From Nostoc sp. 106C (GTDB taxonomy: Bacteria > Cyanobacteriota > Cyanobacteriia > Cyanobacteriales > Nostocaceae), in contig NZ_MTAW01000232.1 in the NCBI RefSeq assembly GCF_002154725.1, positions 39,351 to 103,350 on the forward strand: a stretch of DNA of 64,000 nucleotides. The letters run 5' to 3'. Position numbers and translations under genes: made by a program. Below the pieces are notes generated by a model. The model was not told the origin of the DNA. It worked only from the letters and a program-made list of their open reading frames with translations, and made no database searches. This document shows, piece by piece, positions 37,083-46,845 of the stretch. Each line of letters opens with the position of its first letter. Positions within the stretch are counted from its first letter, which is position 1.

Positions 37083-39839
37083 TTACTTCCGACTTTCTAT
37101 TCCTTGGCAAATCTGGCGATCGCGTTCACTAAGGTCAGTATTATACTGCAAATAGTTGTGTAACCACTGACAACCGCGTGTCAACAGTTGATCTAAATCT
37201 GCATTCTCAAAGGGCATGAATTTGATAACGCCACCTTCACCTGCGATCGCAATTTGATGCCCTTTAGGATTAAAAGCTACATTCCAAACTTCACCTTGAT
37301 AATCTCTAATCTTAGCGATTTGCTGCCCGGAAACAGTCCAGTATCTGACAGTACCATCCTCTCCCGCAGTTGCAATTTGCTGACCATCATCGGGGCTGAA
37401 CCGGGCATCAAAAACTTGTCCCTCATGTCCTCTGAGCAAAGCAAGCTGTTGTCCTGCAAGATTCCATACCCGGGCAGTACCATCTTTTCCGGCGGTAACA
37501 ATTAACTTACCATCCGGGCTAAAGTTCGCTTGAAAGACAATATCCTGATGCCCTTTGAATTCTGCCAGTTGCTTTCCAGAGAGATTCCAAAGATGAAATG
37601 TTCCCTGGTCTCCAGTGGTAACGATTGTTTTACCATCAGGGCTGAACTTGACACTCCATATTTGACCGTCATTCGTCTTAAAACTCCCAGTTTGTTGCCC
37701 TGAAGTCCACAAACGAATCATGCCATTTTCTCCTGATGTGACAATGCTTCTACCATTCGGGCTAAAGCTGGCACGATAAATTCCTTGCCCATGACCTCCA
37801 AATTCAGCAATCTGCTGTCCCTTCAGGTTCCACAACCGGGCAGGTTCATCTCCGGCGGTGAGAATTTTTGTCCCATCTGGGCTGAAGCTCAAACTCCAAA
37901 CCGATTTTTGATGTCCCTTAAATTCGGCTATTTGTTGCCCTGTCAGATTCCACAGGCGAACCATTCCATCAACTCCAGCCGCAGCGATCTTCGTTCCATC
38001 TGGGCTAAAATTCAGGCTCCAAATCCACCCTTGACTGGCTTTAAATTCAGTAATCTGTCGTGCAAGATTCCATAACCGGGCAGTACCATCGCCGCCAGCC
38101 GTGATCAGTTGCTGACCATCTGGGCTAAAATTCACACTGTTAATCCAGAGTGTCGCTTTAAACTGAGCCAACTGATGCCCTGCGAGATTCCACACACGGA
38201 TAGTGCTATCTCTTCCAGACGTAGCAATTCGCGTTCCATCAGGACTAAAACTCACCCCTAAGACTGCACCTAAATGCCCTTTGAATTCGGCAAGGGTTTT
38301 AACCGCCAAATTCCACAACCTGGCTGTGCCATCATCACAAGCAGTCACAATAGTTTTGCCGTCAGGGCTAAAATTGACTTCGCTAATGCTACTTTCATGC
38401 CCTTTAAATTCGGCGATTTGTTGCCCTGTCAGGCTCCACAGCCGCGCCGTGCGATCGCTCCCAGCTGTCACTAATTGCCGCCCATTTGGACTAAACCGGA
38501 CATACGCAATCTGTCCTTGATGACCGTTAAATTCAACGAGTTGTTGTCCTGTCAGGCTCCACAATCGAGCTGTGCCATCAACGCTGGCTGTAGCAAGTCG
38601 TTGACCATCAGGACTAAAACTCACACTCCAGATTAATCCCTGGTGTCCTTTGAATTCAGCCAATTGTTGTCCTGAAAGATTCCATAATCGAGCAATGCGA
38701 TCGCTGCCGGCAGTCGCAATTGTTTTACCATCTGGGCTAAAGGTGGCATCCAAGACTTGCCCCCGATGTCCTTTAAATTCAGCCACTCGTTGTCCTGTGG
38801 CAGTCCATAGCTTTATAGTGCCGCGATCGTCAACAGTGATAATTTTGCTACCATCGGGGCTAAGCCGGGCGCTGGAAACGTTGCTCTGATCCGCTCGAAT
38901 GCGATTCTGTTCTTGGATGTTTTCCAGCAGCGTTCTCAGGGCAAACAGCGGGCTGGTGGTGGGATATTGGGCGATGGGACGGCCATCTCTTACCAATGTT
39001 TGCAACGCTTTACCACTTTGTAATGCTGCCAAGAGCGCACCTAACTGATCTGAGTTAAACTGCTGCAAGGCAGTTGCTCCTTCCCGTTCTAGCTGCGTTG
39101 CAGTTTTCGCTTCTTGTAGTTCTTGAAGCGCCCGAATGGTCATCGCACTGACGATAGCTGCTGCACATATTGTCACACCCAGCACTGCTGACCCAATCTG
39201 CACCATCCGCTTTGACTTTTGTCCTGCCTGAATCAACCTTTGGTAAGCATCTTCAGCTTCGCGGCTTTTACTGATGTAGTTGATTTGCTGTTCGGTGGGT
39301 TTTGGTTCTTTGCTAGCTCCCCGCTGTAACCATTGTTCTGCCTCTTGCAAATCGCTACCACGCAACAAAAAGCTATCATTGCGTGCTTTTTCTTCCCACT
39401 CTAGAGCATGTACAAGCAGGCGCGTGTGCGCATATACATAGTCCAAATCAGTGTTAATCGCTTTCAGCAAAGACTGAAGGGCACGATCAAAATTATCTTG
39501 CTCTCGAAAAAAAACCCAGTTGTGCCTTGCCACCGCTTCATGCAGCTGCTCGATCTCAAAACCTTCTCGCCACAAAATGGGTATTAAACGCTTGTTAGTT
39601 TTAACGCTATGCTCAACCTCTTGGCGGCACACCTTAGAGGCAACTGAGTCCGGGCTGATAATAAAAATAAAAGTATGTGCCCCTGCGATGCCACGCTGGA
39701 TTTCATGCCACCAGTCTGCGGTTAGGGGAATATCCTGCCAGTCAACCCATGCATCACAATTCGCTTCTTCCAATGCAGCATGGAGTTTCTCCACAAATAC
39801 CCTATCTTGACGCGAGTAGGAGATAAAAATATCAGCCAT
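37083..39839 (-). CDS. TIR-domain protein with membrane segment and 14 WD40 repeats
   Basis: A 918-residue protein. The N-terminal TIR domain (1-135) starts DIFISYSRQD and carries ADWWHEIQRGI, where Glu46 is at the usual NADase catalytic position. A linker containing LLRGSDLQEAEQWL follows, then one membrane helix (about 217-240), then 14 WD40 repeats, enough for two seven-bladed propellers. The protein could bind a ligand or partner through the propellers and respond through TIR, by NAD cleavage or by scaffolding; this is inferred from TIR families. It lies 82 bases after the RyR-cyclase gene on the same strand, suggesting co-transcription. The linker motif also occurs in the nSTAND-WD40 protein at the left edge. 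Confidence 0.9.
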   Translation of the reverse strand: MADIFISYSRQDRVFVEKLHAALEEANCDAWVDWQDIPLTADWWHEIQRGIAGAHTFIFIISPDSVASKVCRQEVEHSVKTNKRLIPILWREGFEIEQLHEAVARHNWVFFREQDNFDRALQSLLKAINTDLDYVYAHTRLLVHALEWEEKARNDSFLLRGSDLQEAEQWLQRGASKEPKPTEQQINYISKSREAEDAYQRLIQAGQKSKRMVQIGSAVLGVTICAAAIVSAMTIRALQELQEAKTATQLEREGATALQQFNSDQLGALLAALQSGKALQTLVRDGRPIAQYPTTSPLFALRTLLENIQEQNRIRADQSNVSSARLSPDGSKIITVDDRGTIKLWTATGQRVAEFKGHRGQVLDATFSPDGKTIATAGSDRIARLWNLSGQQLAEFKGHQGLIWSVSFSPDGQRLATASVDGTARLWSLTGQQLVEFNGHQGQIAYVRFSPNGRQLVTAGSDRTARLWSLTGQQIAEFKGHESSISEVNFSPDGKTIVTACDDGTARLWNLAVKTLAEFKGHLGAVLGVSFSPDGTRIATSGRDSTIRVWNLAGHQLAQFKATLWINSVNFSPDGQQLITAGGDGTARLWNLARQITEFKASQGWIWSLNFSPDGTKIAAAGVDGMVRLWNLTGQQIAEFKGHQKSVWSLSFSPDGTKILTAGDEPARLWNLKGQQIAEFGGHGQGIYRASFSPNGRSIVTSGENGMIRLWTSGQQTGSFKTNDGQIWSVKFSPDGKTIVTTGDQGTFHLWNLSGKQLAEFKGHQDIVFQANFSPDGKLIVTAGKDGTARVWNLAGQQLALLRGHEGQVFDARFSPDDGQQIATAGEDGTVRYWTVSGQQIAKIRDYQGEVWNVAFNPKGHQIAIAGEGGVIKFMPFENADLDQLLTRGCQWLHNYLQYNTDLSERDRQICQGIESRK

Positions 39840-39921
39840 GATGCGCTTTTTGGTATGACTTCAATTACAAGGTGCGATCGCAGTTGTATCATGACATCAT
39901 TAGCAAGCTTTGTCCCCATTC

Positions 39922-42159
39922 TCAATCGATGATTTGACGGCGTAAATGATAAGTGGGAAATGTGCCATATCCTTTAGCAAAAGGGATCTGTCCTACATAA
40001 TCACAAGTAAAATCTTCAACCCCCAAGGTGCAAGCTAGGGCAGCAAAAGCTTGGCTTGTATAAACTTTACCTGGTGGGGTTATCGGTTCAATTCTGGCAG
40101 CATAGTTAACATGAGTGCCAATGTAGCTGATATCTTTAGTCACAGGGTTAACATATTGGTAAACTGGCCCTGCATGTAAGGAAATTCGCAAATTGAGATT
40201 CTCTGGCAGACCCTTTTCTAACCAATTAATCTGTTGAATGAGATCGCATAAATCAAGGGCAAAGTTACCAGCATCGCTGATACTGGGAAAGACATAATAT
40301 AAAGCATCTCCCCAAGTATTTTTCACTAATGGCTTATAACTTGATTTAGCTTCTAGTTCAGCAACAGAACCGAGAAAATATTCGACATATTGAGGAATTT
40401 GTTCTTCAGTTAAGTTCGAGTACTTAACAACATCAGCAAACAAAAGCGCCATAACTTCTCTAGATTCGCTATTATTGTTTGCTTCTTGAATAATATTTAT
40501 TTCTGGTTGCCAATCTTGAGATGAATGGTTATTTATCAGTGATGCTTTTCTGATCGATTCCAAGTCGATGATTTCTACTTCATAGCCCCATGCTTGCCAA
40601 GTCTTAATCGCCCAAGCCGTACCACCAGTTCCATCACCAGCTTTGCCATCCCAAACCGCAAGGTGAATCAGTTCTGTATCGAGTAATTCGGCTCGCATTT
40701 TACCTAAACCGTGGACAACACAATTGGCATATTCATATAAAACTTGGCTGTTTTCTAATTTGCGATTAGAGCAGGTAATGACTTCATTAGCTTTATCCAA
40801 TAATTTTTCGCATCTTTGTTTCCAGTTACTATGAGGAATTATATCGACTGAATACTTAATAAATTCTTCTCGATCGTAAGGCAGTACTATATGAATATCT
40901 CCATTGAGTTCCAGAATTGCTTCTAAAAACAAAATATCGGCACCACAAGCAGGGGAAGCATATCCTATTTTGGCATCGAGAGCCGAGAGGCGATCGCGAA
41001 TAGCTCGATAAACTTGTTCTTCTAATTCCGGGGGAAACCTAGGGATATTTCTCCCTGGCTGGTCAATCATGTGTCCGCTAAAGACTACCGCGCGCGGTAG
41101 TTTAAACCATTCCTGAAGGCGCTGGGTATCTCCTTCTAAATATTCCAGCAGGAGTTTTGCATTGCGGCGGGTAGAACTGATATCCCCAAGCCGTCCTTTT
41201 CCAACTTCTATTGCTCGTTTATACCATTTTTCGGCTTCTGACCAGCCTCGCAAAATTAAAGCAGCTTCACCCAGAGTTGCTAATTGCCAATAATCTTTTT
41301 CTGGTTGTTGCAAACATTGCTCTCGTACTTGAGCCGCAATTTCTCTGGCTGTTACTTCGTCTCCCCTTAACAAAGTCATGGTAGCAGCATTAATTCCAGG
41401 ATAGTAATTGCCAGTTAATTGATAGGCTTGTTGATATCTTTGGGCTGCTAATTCCAGTTGGCGTTGTTTTTCTTGGGGGGTAGTTGCTCGCAGGTAAAGG
41501 TCTTTATGAGTTCTAGCAAGAATAGAGATAGTTTCTCGATCTGATTCTCCTGCTGACACCAATTCTAATAGAAGCGAATTAGCTCGTAATATTGCACCAC
41601 TGCGCGCCAATGCCAAAGCTAAAAGTTGCTTTAATCTAATATTGTTTTCCCAGTGTTTTAGTCCTTCAGTGATGACATCATAAGCCATTAAAGGTTCGCC
41701 TAGTTGCAGAATTGTTTCTCCCAGGACAATATAAATATCCGGTGAATGAGGTCTAATCTTAATGGTTTCTCTTTGAATCGCCAATAAAGAACTTAAATTT
41801 AATTCTGACGATTCTTGGAGATTTTTTAGCATTCCAGCCAATTGTTGCTCTTGTTGCTCATCTGGTAATAGAGTTGCTTCTCCTTCAATACGGTAGCCTA
41901 ATGCTAACAGCATCTTGATAACTCCTAGGGCTGTATTGCGATCATACTGTTTCTCTGATTCTGATAATTCTTCATAGGGAACTAGCCCAGGATGTTCTTT
42001 GCGGATATCGTCTCGCTGGGGACCAAATTTCCATCCTTCTGCTATGCGTTGCTGTGCCCAAATTTCATGTGTATTTTTAGCTAGTAATTCAGTCAATTTG
42101 AGGTGTTCGGTATTGATGATTACTTTTGCAGTATCTATTGGCTCTGGTTTATAGTTCAT
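39922..42159 (-). CDS. RyR-TPR-SLOG-like-class III nucleotide cyclase multidomain protein
   Basis: A 745-residue protein. Residues 1-95 form a RyR (ryanodine receptor-type) domain with NTHEIWAQQRIAEGWKFG, HPGLVPYEELSESEKQYDR and ALGYRI. A helical TPR-like block resembling the DUF4071/TRAF-binding type follows (about 120-370). Next is a SLOG-like Rossmann region with SGHMIDQPGR, ASPACGADILFLEAIL and VLPYDREEF. The C-terminal class III cyclase has both metal Asp residues (FADVVKYS and NTWGDALYYVF) and the transition-state Asn/Arg (GTHVNYAARIEP). The base-selecting position usually Asp or Thr is Ser (SYIGTHVN), so the nucleotide cannot be called. The ATG at 42159 is preferred over a TTG at 42183. 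The TIR-WD40 gene is directly downstream. Domain labels for the middle are by eye. Confidence 0.85.
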   Translation of the reverse strand: MNYKPEPIDTAKVIINTEHLKLTELLAKNTHEIWAQQRIAEGWKFGPQRDDIRKEHPGLVPYEELSESEKQYDRNTALGVIKMLLALGYRIEGEATLLPDEQQEQQLAGMLKNLQESSELNLSSLLAIQRETIKIRPHSPDIYIVLGETILQLGEPLMAYDVITEGLKHWENNIRLKQLLALALARSGAILRANSLLLELVSAGESDRETISILARTHKDLYLRATTPQEKQRQLELAAQRYQQAYQLTGNYYPGINAATMTLLRGDEVTAREIAAQVREQCLQQPEKDYWQLATLGEAALILRGWSEAEKWYKRAIEVGKGRLGDISSTRRNAKLLLEYLEGDTQRLQEWFKLPRAVVFSGHMIDQPGRNIPRFPPELEEQVYRAIRDRLSALDAKIGYASPACGADILFLEAILELNGDIHIVLPYDREEFIKYSVDIIPHSNWKQRCEKLLDKANEVITCSNRKLENSQVLYEYANCVVHGLGKMRAELLDTELIHLAVWDGKAGDGTGGTAWAIKTWQAWGYEVEIIDLESIRKASLINNHSSQDWQPEINIIQEANNNSESREVMALLFADVVKYSNLTEEQIPQYVEYFLGSVAELEAKSSYKPLVKNTWGDALYYVFPSISDAGNFALDLCDLIQQINWLEKGLPENLNLRISLHAGPVYQYVNPVTKDISYIGTHVNYAARIEPITPPGKVYTSQAFAALACTLGVEDFTCDYVGQIPFAKGYGTFPTYHLRRQIID

Positions 42160-42305
42160 TTTGAATGCTAAATTCTCATTCAATCATTCACTGAATTTGT
42201 ACTAATGTTTTGTTATAGAGACCATAAACTTAAGAGCATAACGCAATAATTACAAAATCAAACACGTTATGCTAATTACTGGAAAAGCTAACAAACTAAG
42301 CTTTT

Positions 42306-42716
42306 CTAGCTATCTACCTTGCAACTACCATCTACACAGAATGAGGATTGATAGGTGCTGGAACGCTTGCCAAAGATTGTATAGCGATTATCGCGGATTT
42401 GTTCGTAAACGCGATCACCTACCCACTTCACTCCAGGTAATGCTCGGTAAGCATCGACAAATATGCTTCCTAAGGGCATTAACCGCCCAATTTCTTCGGC
42501 TGCATCACTACCTTGCCAGCGTCTTTGGGGCGCATTCGCATCAATTAAAATCATTCCTTGTTCACAATTTTGGGGAGTAATCCCAAATTGAGCGATTGTT
42601 TGTTCATCTTGCATCGGGCTGTAGCGAAACAGCTTTCCTTGGTCTAAGCTTTCTAATAATTGCACCAAAGTAACGCAGAGATTGCAATTGCCATCGTAAA
42701 TCACGTAGTAATTCAT
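42306..42716 (-). CDS. DCC-family thiol-disulfide oxidoreductase-like protein
   Basis: A 136-residue protein of the DCC (YuxK-like) family. The defining DxxCxxC is YDGNCNLC at residues 8-15, in a thioredoxin-like setting. Family proteins are presumed redox enzymes with unknown targets. No signal peptide is seen. Four Cys in total, two near the C-terminus (FCVDGSC), could also bind metal or form disulfides. It is separated from the cyclase gene by a 146-base gap and is divergent from the AraC gene. Confidence 0.85.
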   Translation of the reverse strand: MNYYVIYDGNCNLCVTLVQLLESLDQGKLFRYSPMQDEQTIAQFGITPQNCEQGMILIDANAPQRRWQGSDAAEEIGRLMPLGSIFVDAYRALPGVKWVGDRVYEQIRDNRYTIFGKRSSTYQSSFCVDGSCKVDS

Positions 42717-42855
42717 CAGCTTTGCTTATGCCCCCAGGCAGAGATATAGTTTCTATGAGATTATAGATTTCTGTATGTAAACTTAATTTACCTATACTCC
42801 AAAAAAGTAGCTAGGGTAGTTAAGAAGGTAAGTATAGCGTTACACCTAAATCCGA

Positions 42856-43788
42856 ATGCTTGCTGGGGTGCGAACAATGCCAGAAGAGAAAATCTTAACT
42901 GTTGATTTTGCTCAACGAGATGCTTGTTCAGAAATTCTACCGCGATCGCCCCTGCTATCGAGTTACGATGCCAACTGGGATGGTGTTCGCCTAGATCATC
43001 ATCGACAGCCTGGCTATGAAACCCCCGAACACTACTGCCAACAGCATATTGTTACTATTAGCCTAGACCAAAATGTCCACAAGGCTGAGCGAGTTTTTAA
43101 TGGCAGGCTTCAGAGTGAGCGCATAGGCTATGGAGATGTGGTCATACTTCCAGTAAATACCAATCATTTATCACGTTGGGAATTAGAAGCAGAATTTTTA
43201 GTTATCAGTCTAGAACCAGCTTTGTTTACTCGCGCAGCTTTTGAGGCAGGAGATTTACAACGTTTCGAGATTGTACCCCGCTTTGCTGCACCAGATCCCT
43301 TAATTCAACAGATTGGGCTAGCACTTCAGTCGGAACTCAAATCAGATGGCATGGGTAGTCGTATTTACATAGAATCTCTCACAACTACCCTCTGCATTCA
43401 CCTACTCAAACATTATTCTGTATCAAATGAAATAATTACTCCATCTCCTCACGAGCAAGGACTTTCTCAATTGAAGTTGCGCAAAGCCATTTCATATATT
43501 CAAGAAAACCTGGAGCAAGATTTAACCTTAGCTGAAATTTCAGCAGTAGTGGGAATGAGTATGTATCATTTTTCCCGGCTATTTAAACAGTCAACAGGTT
43601 TTGCCCCTCATCAATATGTGATGAATTGCAGAATTGAAAAAGCAAAGAAGCTATTAACTCGCACAGAACAAACCATAGATCAAATCTGCCAGCAAGTAGG
43701 TTTTCAAAGTCAAAGTCACTTCACAAATGTCTTCCGAAAATTGATGGGTACAACGCCTAGAGTCTATAGAGAAAAGGTGAAAATCTAA
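42856..43788 (+). CDS. AraC-family transcriptional regulator
   Basis: A 310-residue regulator with an N-terminal cupin-like sensing half and a C-terminal double helix-turn-helix (about 205-305). The DNA-binding half shows LRKAISYIQENLEQDLTLAE, MSMYHFSRLFKQSTGFAPHQ and QVGFQSQSHFTNVFRKLMG, all standard for AraC/XylS. The ligand is unknown. It may act on itself or on the divergent DCC gene. ATG at 42856 is used; ATG at 42877 is also possible. Between it and the next gene there is only a 35-codon frame (43832-43936) with no family match. Confidence 0.9.
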   Translation: MLAGVRTMPEEKILTVDFAQRDACSEILPRSPLLSSYDANWDGVRLDHHRQPGYETPEHYCQQHIVTISLDQNVHKAERVFNGRLQSERIGYGDVVILPVNTNHLSRWELEAEFLVISLEPALFTRAAFEAGDLQRFEIVPRFAAPDPLIQQIGLALQSELKSDGMGSRIYIESLTTTLCIHLLKHYSVSNEIITPSPHEQGLSQLKLRKAISYIQENLEQDLTLAEISAVVGMSMYHFSRLFKQSTGFAPHQYVMNCRIEKAKKLLTRTEQTIDQICQQVGFQSQSHFTNVFRKLMGTTPRVYREKVKI

Positions 43789-43944
43789 TGAAGAAATCAA
43801 CCGAAAACAAGCATTAGTTGCCTAGTTACAAATGCACTTAGTTACGCCAAAAGAAAGAGAGATATTATTTAAAGTCCTATCAGAACTTTTAGCTACAGTA
43901 GCCTTAGAATATAGTTATATTTCTATACAAAATTAAATTTATTT

Positions 43945-44826
43945 ATGCAAATAAATCAAGTAAGAAAAGCGGTAATTCCGGCTGCTGGCTTTGGTACTAG
44001 ATTATTTCCTGCTACTAAAGTTGTCAAAAAAGAACTTTTCCCAATTATTGACCAAGATGGGAGAGCTAAACCCGTAATCTTAGCAATTGTAGAAGAAGCA
44101 ATTAGGGCGGGTATTACAGAAGTAGGCATTGTTGTACAACCTGATGATCTGGGAGTTTTTGCAGATTTATTTAAAAATCCACCCACACCAGAACTTTGGC
44201 AAAAGCTCTCGTCGTCTAATCAAGAATATAGTGAATATCTGCAAGAATTGGGTAAGAAAGTTGTACTATTAACCCAACAACAACAAGAAGGATATGGTCA
44301 TGCAGTATTTTGTGCTAAAGACTGGGTTCAAAATGAGCCATTTCTGTTAATGTTAGGTGACCATGTATATAAATCTGATATTAATAAATCTTGTGCGCGA
44401 CAAATTGTTGAACTTTATGCACAAGTTAATCAAAGTGTAGTCAGTTTAACTACAATGCCAGCCGCAATCATTGACAAAGCGGGATGTGTAACAGGAGTGT
44501 GGCAAGAATTCAATTCACTGTTGACAATAACACAACTGGCAGAAAAACCTAGTATTGATTATGCACGCCAGCATCTACAAGTAGAAGGCATGGCAGAAGA
44601 TGAATTTTTATGTGTATTTGGTTTATATGTATTGACACCAAAAATTTTTGATTATTTGGCAGACAGCATTCAGAAAAATTTCCGCTATCGTGGTGAATTT
44701 CAATTAACAACTTGTTTGGATCAATTATGTCAGGCAGAAGGAATGACAGGTTATGTCATGAAAGGTAAATGTTTTGATACAGGTTTACCAGATACCTATC
44801 GCCAGACATTAATTGATTTTAGGTAA
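43945..44826 (+). CDS. GalU-like UTP-glucose-1-phosphate uridylyltransferase
   Basis: A 293-residue nucleotidyltransferase with the GalU signature PAAGFGTRLFPATKVVKKEL near the N-terminus (residues 12-31), QEGYGHAVFCAK, MLGDHVYKS and FDTGLPDTYRQT near the end. The reaction would be formation of UDP-glucose from UTP and glucose-1-phosphate. Loop differences from E. coli GalU leave room for another sugar nucleotide. Length is normal. It stands alone between AraC and aldo/keto reductase genes, all on the plus strand, with gaps of about 140-160 bases. Confidence 0.82.
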   Translation: MQINQVRKAVIPAAGFGTRLFPATKVVKKELFPIIDQDGRAKPVILAIVEEAIRAGITEVGIVVQPDDLGVFADLFKNPPTPELWQKLSSSNQEYSEYLQELGKKVVLLTQQQQEGYGHAVFCAKDWVQNEPFLLMLGDHVYKSDINKSCARQIVELYAQVNQSVVSLTTMPAAIIDKAGCVTGVWQEFNSLLTITQLAEKPSIDYARQHLQVEGMAEDEFLCVFGLYVLTPKIFDYLADSIQKNFRYRGEFQLTTCLDQLCQAEGMTGYVMKGKCFDTGLPDTYRQTLIDFR

Positions 44827-44967
44827 GATTCAGATTGTATAACTCTACTCTTTCAGAGTGAAAGGTTGCGGTTATGACAGCAAGATTTTGATATTGTTAG
44901 CAAAAACTGACAAAGACAAAAGTGCCACACATCGTTACACTCAATTTCAGTCATTGAGAAAGTTGTG

Positions 44968-46020
44968 ATGAGATACAAACTTTTGGGTAAAAGCGGGTTG
45001 AGAGTCTCTGAACTCTGCTTGGGAACAATGACCTTTGGTGAAGATTGGGGTTGGGGTGCTTCCCAAGATGAAAGTCGGAGGATTTTTGATACTTTTGTGG
45101 AAGCAGGTGGCAATTTCATCGACACCGCTAACGGTTATACAGATGGTACGAGCGAGAAAATTGTTGGTGAGTTAATTGCTCAAGACCGAGAACGTTTTGT
45201 TGTTGCTACTAAATACTCGTTCCCTTTGCGGATGAACGACAATAAGAACGATCCTAACGGTAGTGGTAATCATCGCAAGAATTTAGTTCAGTCTTTGGAA
45301 GGCAGTTTGAAACGGCTGAATACTGACTACATTGATTTATTTTGGTTGCACGCTTGGGATTTTACAACACCTGTAGAGGAAGTTATGCGATCGCTTGATG
45401 ATATGGTTCGTCAAGGTAAGGTACTCTACGTTGGGATTTCTGACGCGCCTGCTTGGATTATCTCTCAAGCTAACACGATCGCTCAGTATCAAGGCTGGAC
45501 ACCGTTTGTCGCTTTACAAGTGGAATACAGTTTGATTCAGCGCACACCAGAACGGGACTTAATCCCAATGGCAAAGGCTTTGGATTTAGCTGTAACACCT
45601 TGGTCACCTTTGGGTGGTGGCGTACTCACAGGTAAGTATAACCAGCCGCCACAAGTAGGGGATGAACAAGGGCGATTAACAAATGCAGCTACCGGAAGTA
45701 TTTCTGAACGCAGTTTAGCGATCGCGGATGTTGTCAGTCAAGTTGCTGCCGAAATTGGACGCACACCTTCACAGGTAGCAATAGCTTGGTTACGCGCTCA
45801 AAGCGGTGTAATTATTCCGATTATCGGCGCTCGTAAGCTCAGTCAATTTCAAGATAACTTAGCGGCTTTAGATGTGACTTTATCACCAGAACATCTGCAA
45901 CGCCTGCATGAAGTGAGTCAAATTGAGCTTGGTTTCCCCCATGATTTCTTGCAGGATAATACAATCCGCGATCGCCTTTTTGGTGGCACATTTAGTGCTC
46001 TAGATAACCATAGAGCCTGA
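44968..46020 (+). CDS. Aldo/keto reductase
   Basis: A 350-residue NADPH-dependent oxidoreductase of the aldo/keto reductase superfamily, close to the YajO/tas-like subgroup. The catalytic tetrad region is visible: GGNFIDTANGYTDG with Asp and Tyr, VVATKYS with Lys, and DLFWLHAWD with His. The C-terminal IIGARKLSQFQDNLAAL segment binds the cofactor phosphate. The physiological substrate is unknown. The ATG at 44968 directly follows a possible GTG start. Confidence 0.9.
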   Translation: MRYKLLGKSGLRVSELCLGTMTFGEDWGWGASQDESRRIFDTFVEAGGNFIDTANGYTDGTSEKIVGELIAQDRERFVVATKYSFPLRMNDNKNDPNGSGNHRKNLVQSLEGSLKRLNTDYIDLFWLHAWDFTTPVEEVMRSLDDMVRQGKVLYVGISDAPAWIISQANTIAQYQGWTPFVALQVEYSLIQRTPERDLIPMAKALDLAVTPWSPLGGGVLTGKYNQPPQVGDEQGRLTNAATGSISERSLAIADVVSQVAAEIGRTPSQVAIAWLRAQSGVIIPIIGARKLSQFQDNLAALDVTLSPEHLQRLHEVSQIELGFPHDFLQDNTIRDRLFGGTFSALDNHRA

Positions 46021-46147
46021 CTGAGCTATTTTGCTTATGAAGAAGATAATAACTGATTGATGCCGAAATTCCCTCTATCTCTAGGAAGTTCCAAAATCTA
46101 AAGCAATATTTGTAGACTTATTATGACATCCAAGCAGATACAACATC

Positions 46148-46717
46148 ATGAGCGACAATAAAATTGCATCCCGGCTTTATCCCACCCGCATTGATATTCC
46201 TGCCGAAGCGCGATCGCAAATCGTGGTACTTCTCAATCAAACTTTGGCAGCCACTTTAGACTTGAAAACCCAAGTAAAACAGGCCCATTGGAACGTTAAA
46301 GGCACTGATTTTTACCAGCTGCATGAATTGTTTGATGAAATTGCTACTGAACTTGAAGAATATGTCGATATGGTTGCTGAACGCGTTACCGCTTTAGGTG
46401 GCTACGCTGTAGGAACAGCCCGCGCCGCAGCTAGTAATTCAATTTTACCAGAATATCCTTTTGATATTTTAGATGGTAAAGACCATGTGACCGCTTTGGC
46501 AGATCGCTTTGCACCTTATGCTAAACATCTCCGGGAAGCGATCGCCAAAACCGATGACTTGGGGGATCTTGACACTGCTGACCTTTATACTGAAGTTTCT
46601 CGCACCATTGATAAACGTCTGTGGTTCTTAGAGGCTCATTTGCAAGTAGCAGAAATCAAAGGCGAGAATGGCGCATCTACTGTGAAAGCAACTAAACAGC
46701 CAGTTGGTGTGAAGTGA
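46148..46717 (+). CDS. Dps-family ferritin-like DNA-protection protein
   Basis: A 189-residue miniferritin. The ferroxidase-site residues appear in QAHWNVKG (about 45-52) and HELFDEIATELEEYVDMVAE (about 58-77). It would store iron and detoxify peroxide, with a possible DNA-binding tail rich in Lys at the C-terminus. Filamentous cyanobacteria carry several Dps paralogues with different metal behaviour; which one this is cannot be told. It sits with other oxidative-stress genes (pirin nearby, rubrerythrin further on). Confidence 0.92.
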   Translation: MSDNKIASRLYPTRIDIPAEARSQIVVLLNQTLAATLDLKTQVKQAHWNVKGTDFYQLHELFDEIATELEEYVDMVAERVTALGGYAVGTARAAASNSILPEYPFDILDGKDHVTALADRFAPYAKHLREAIAKTDDLGDLDTADLYTEVSRTIDKRLWFLEAHLQVAEIKGENGASTVKATKQPVGVK

Positions 46718-46845
46718 GAAATTTTGAGATTTCCACTGCTAGCAGTCCTATCTAATTTGTCAAATCTTCGTAGGTAGGGCATTGCCCAGGGTATGATTAA
46801 TTATTCACAAATGATCTAGGATTGCTATAACAGTAACCTTTTGGT

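Noticed and set aside
37083..42159. Calling the TIR and cyclase genes a proven Pycsar or CBASS system
   Set aside because: The TIR protein has WD40 repeats instead of a recognised cyclic-nucleotide sensor domain, and no CD-NTase or SAVED domain is present. It is kept as a hypothesis only.
43832..43936. A 34-residue frame between the AraC and GalU-like genes
   Set aside because: Helical-looking but too short, with no family match and no clear ribosome site. It could be a gene remnant, but this cannot be supported.
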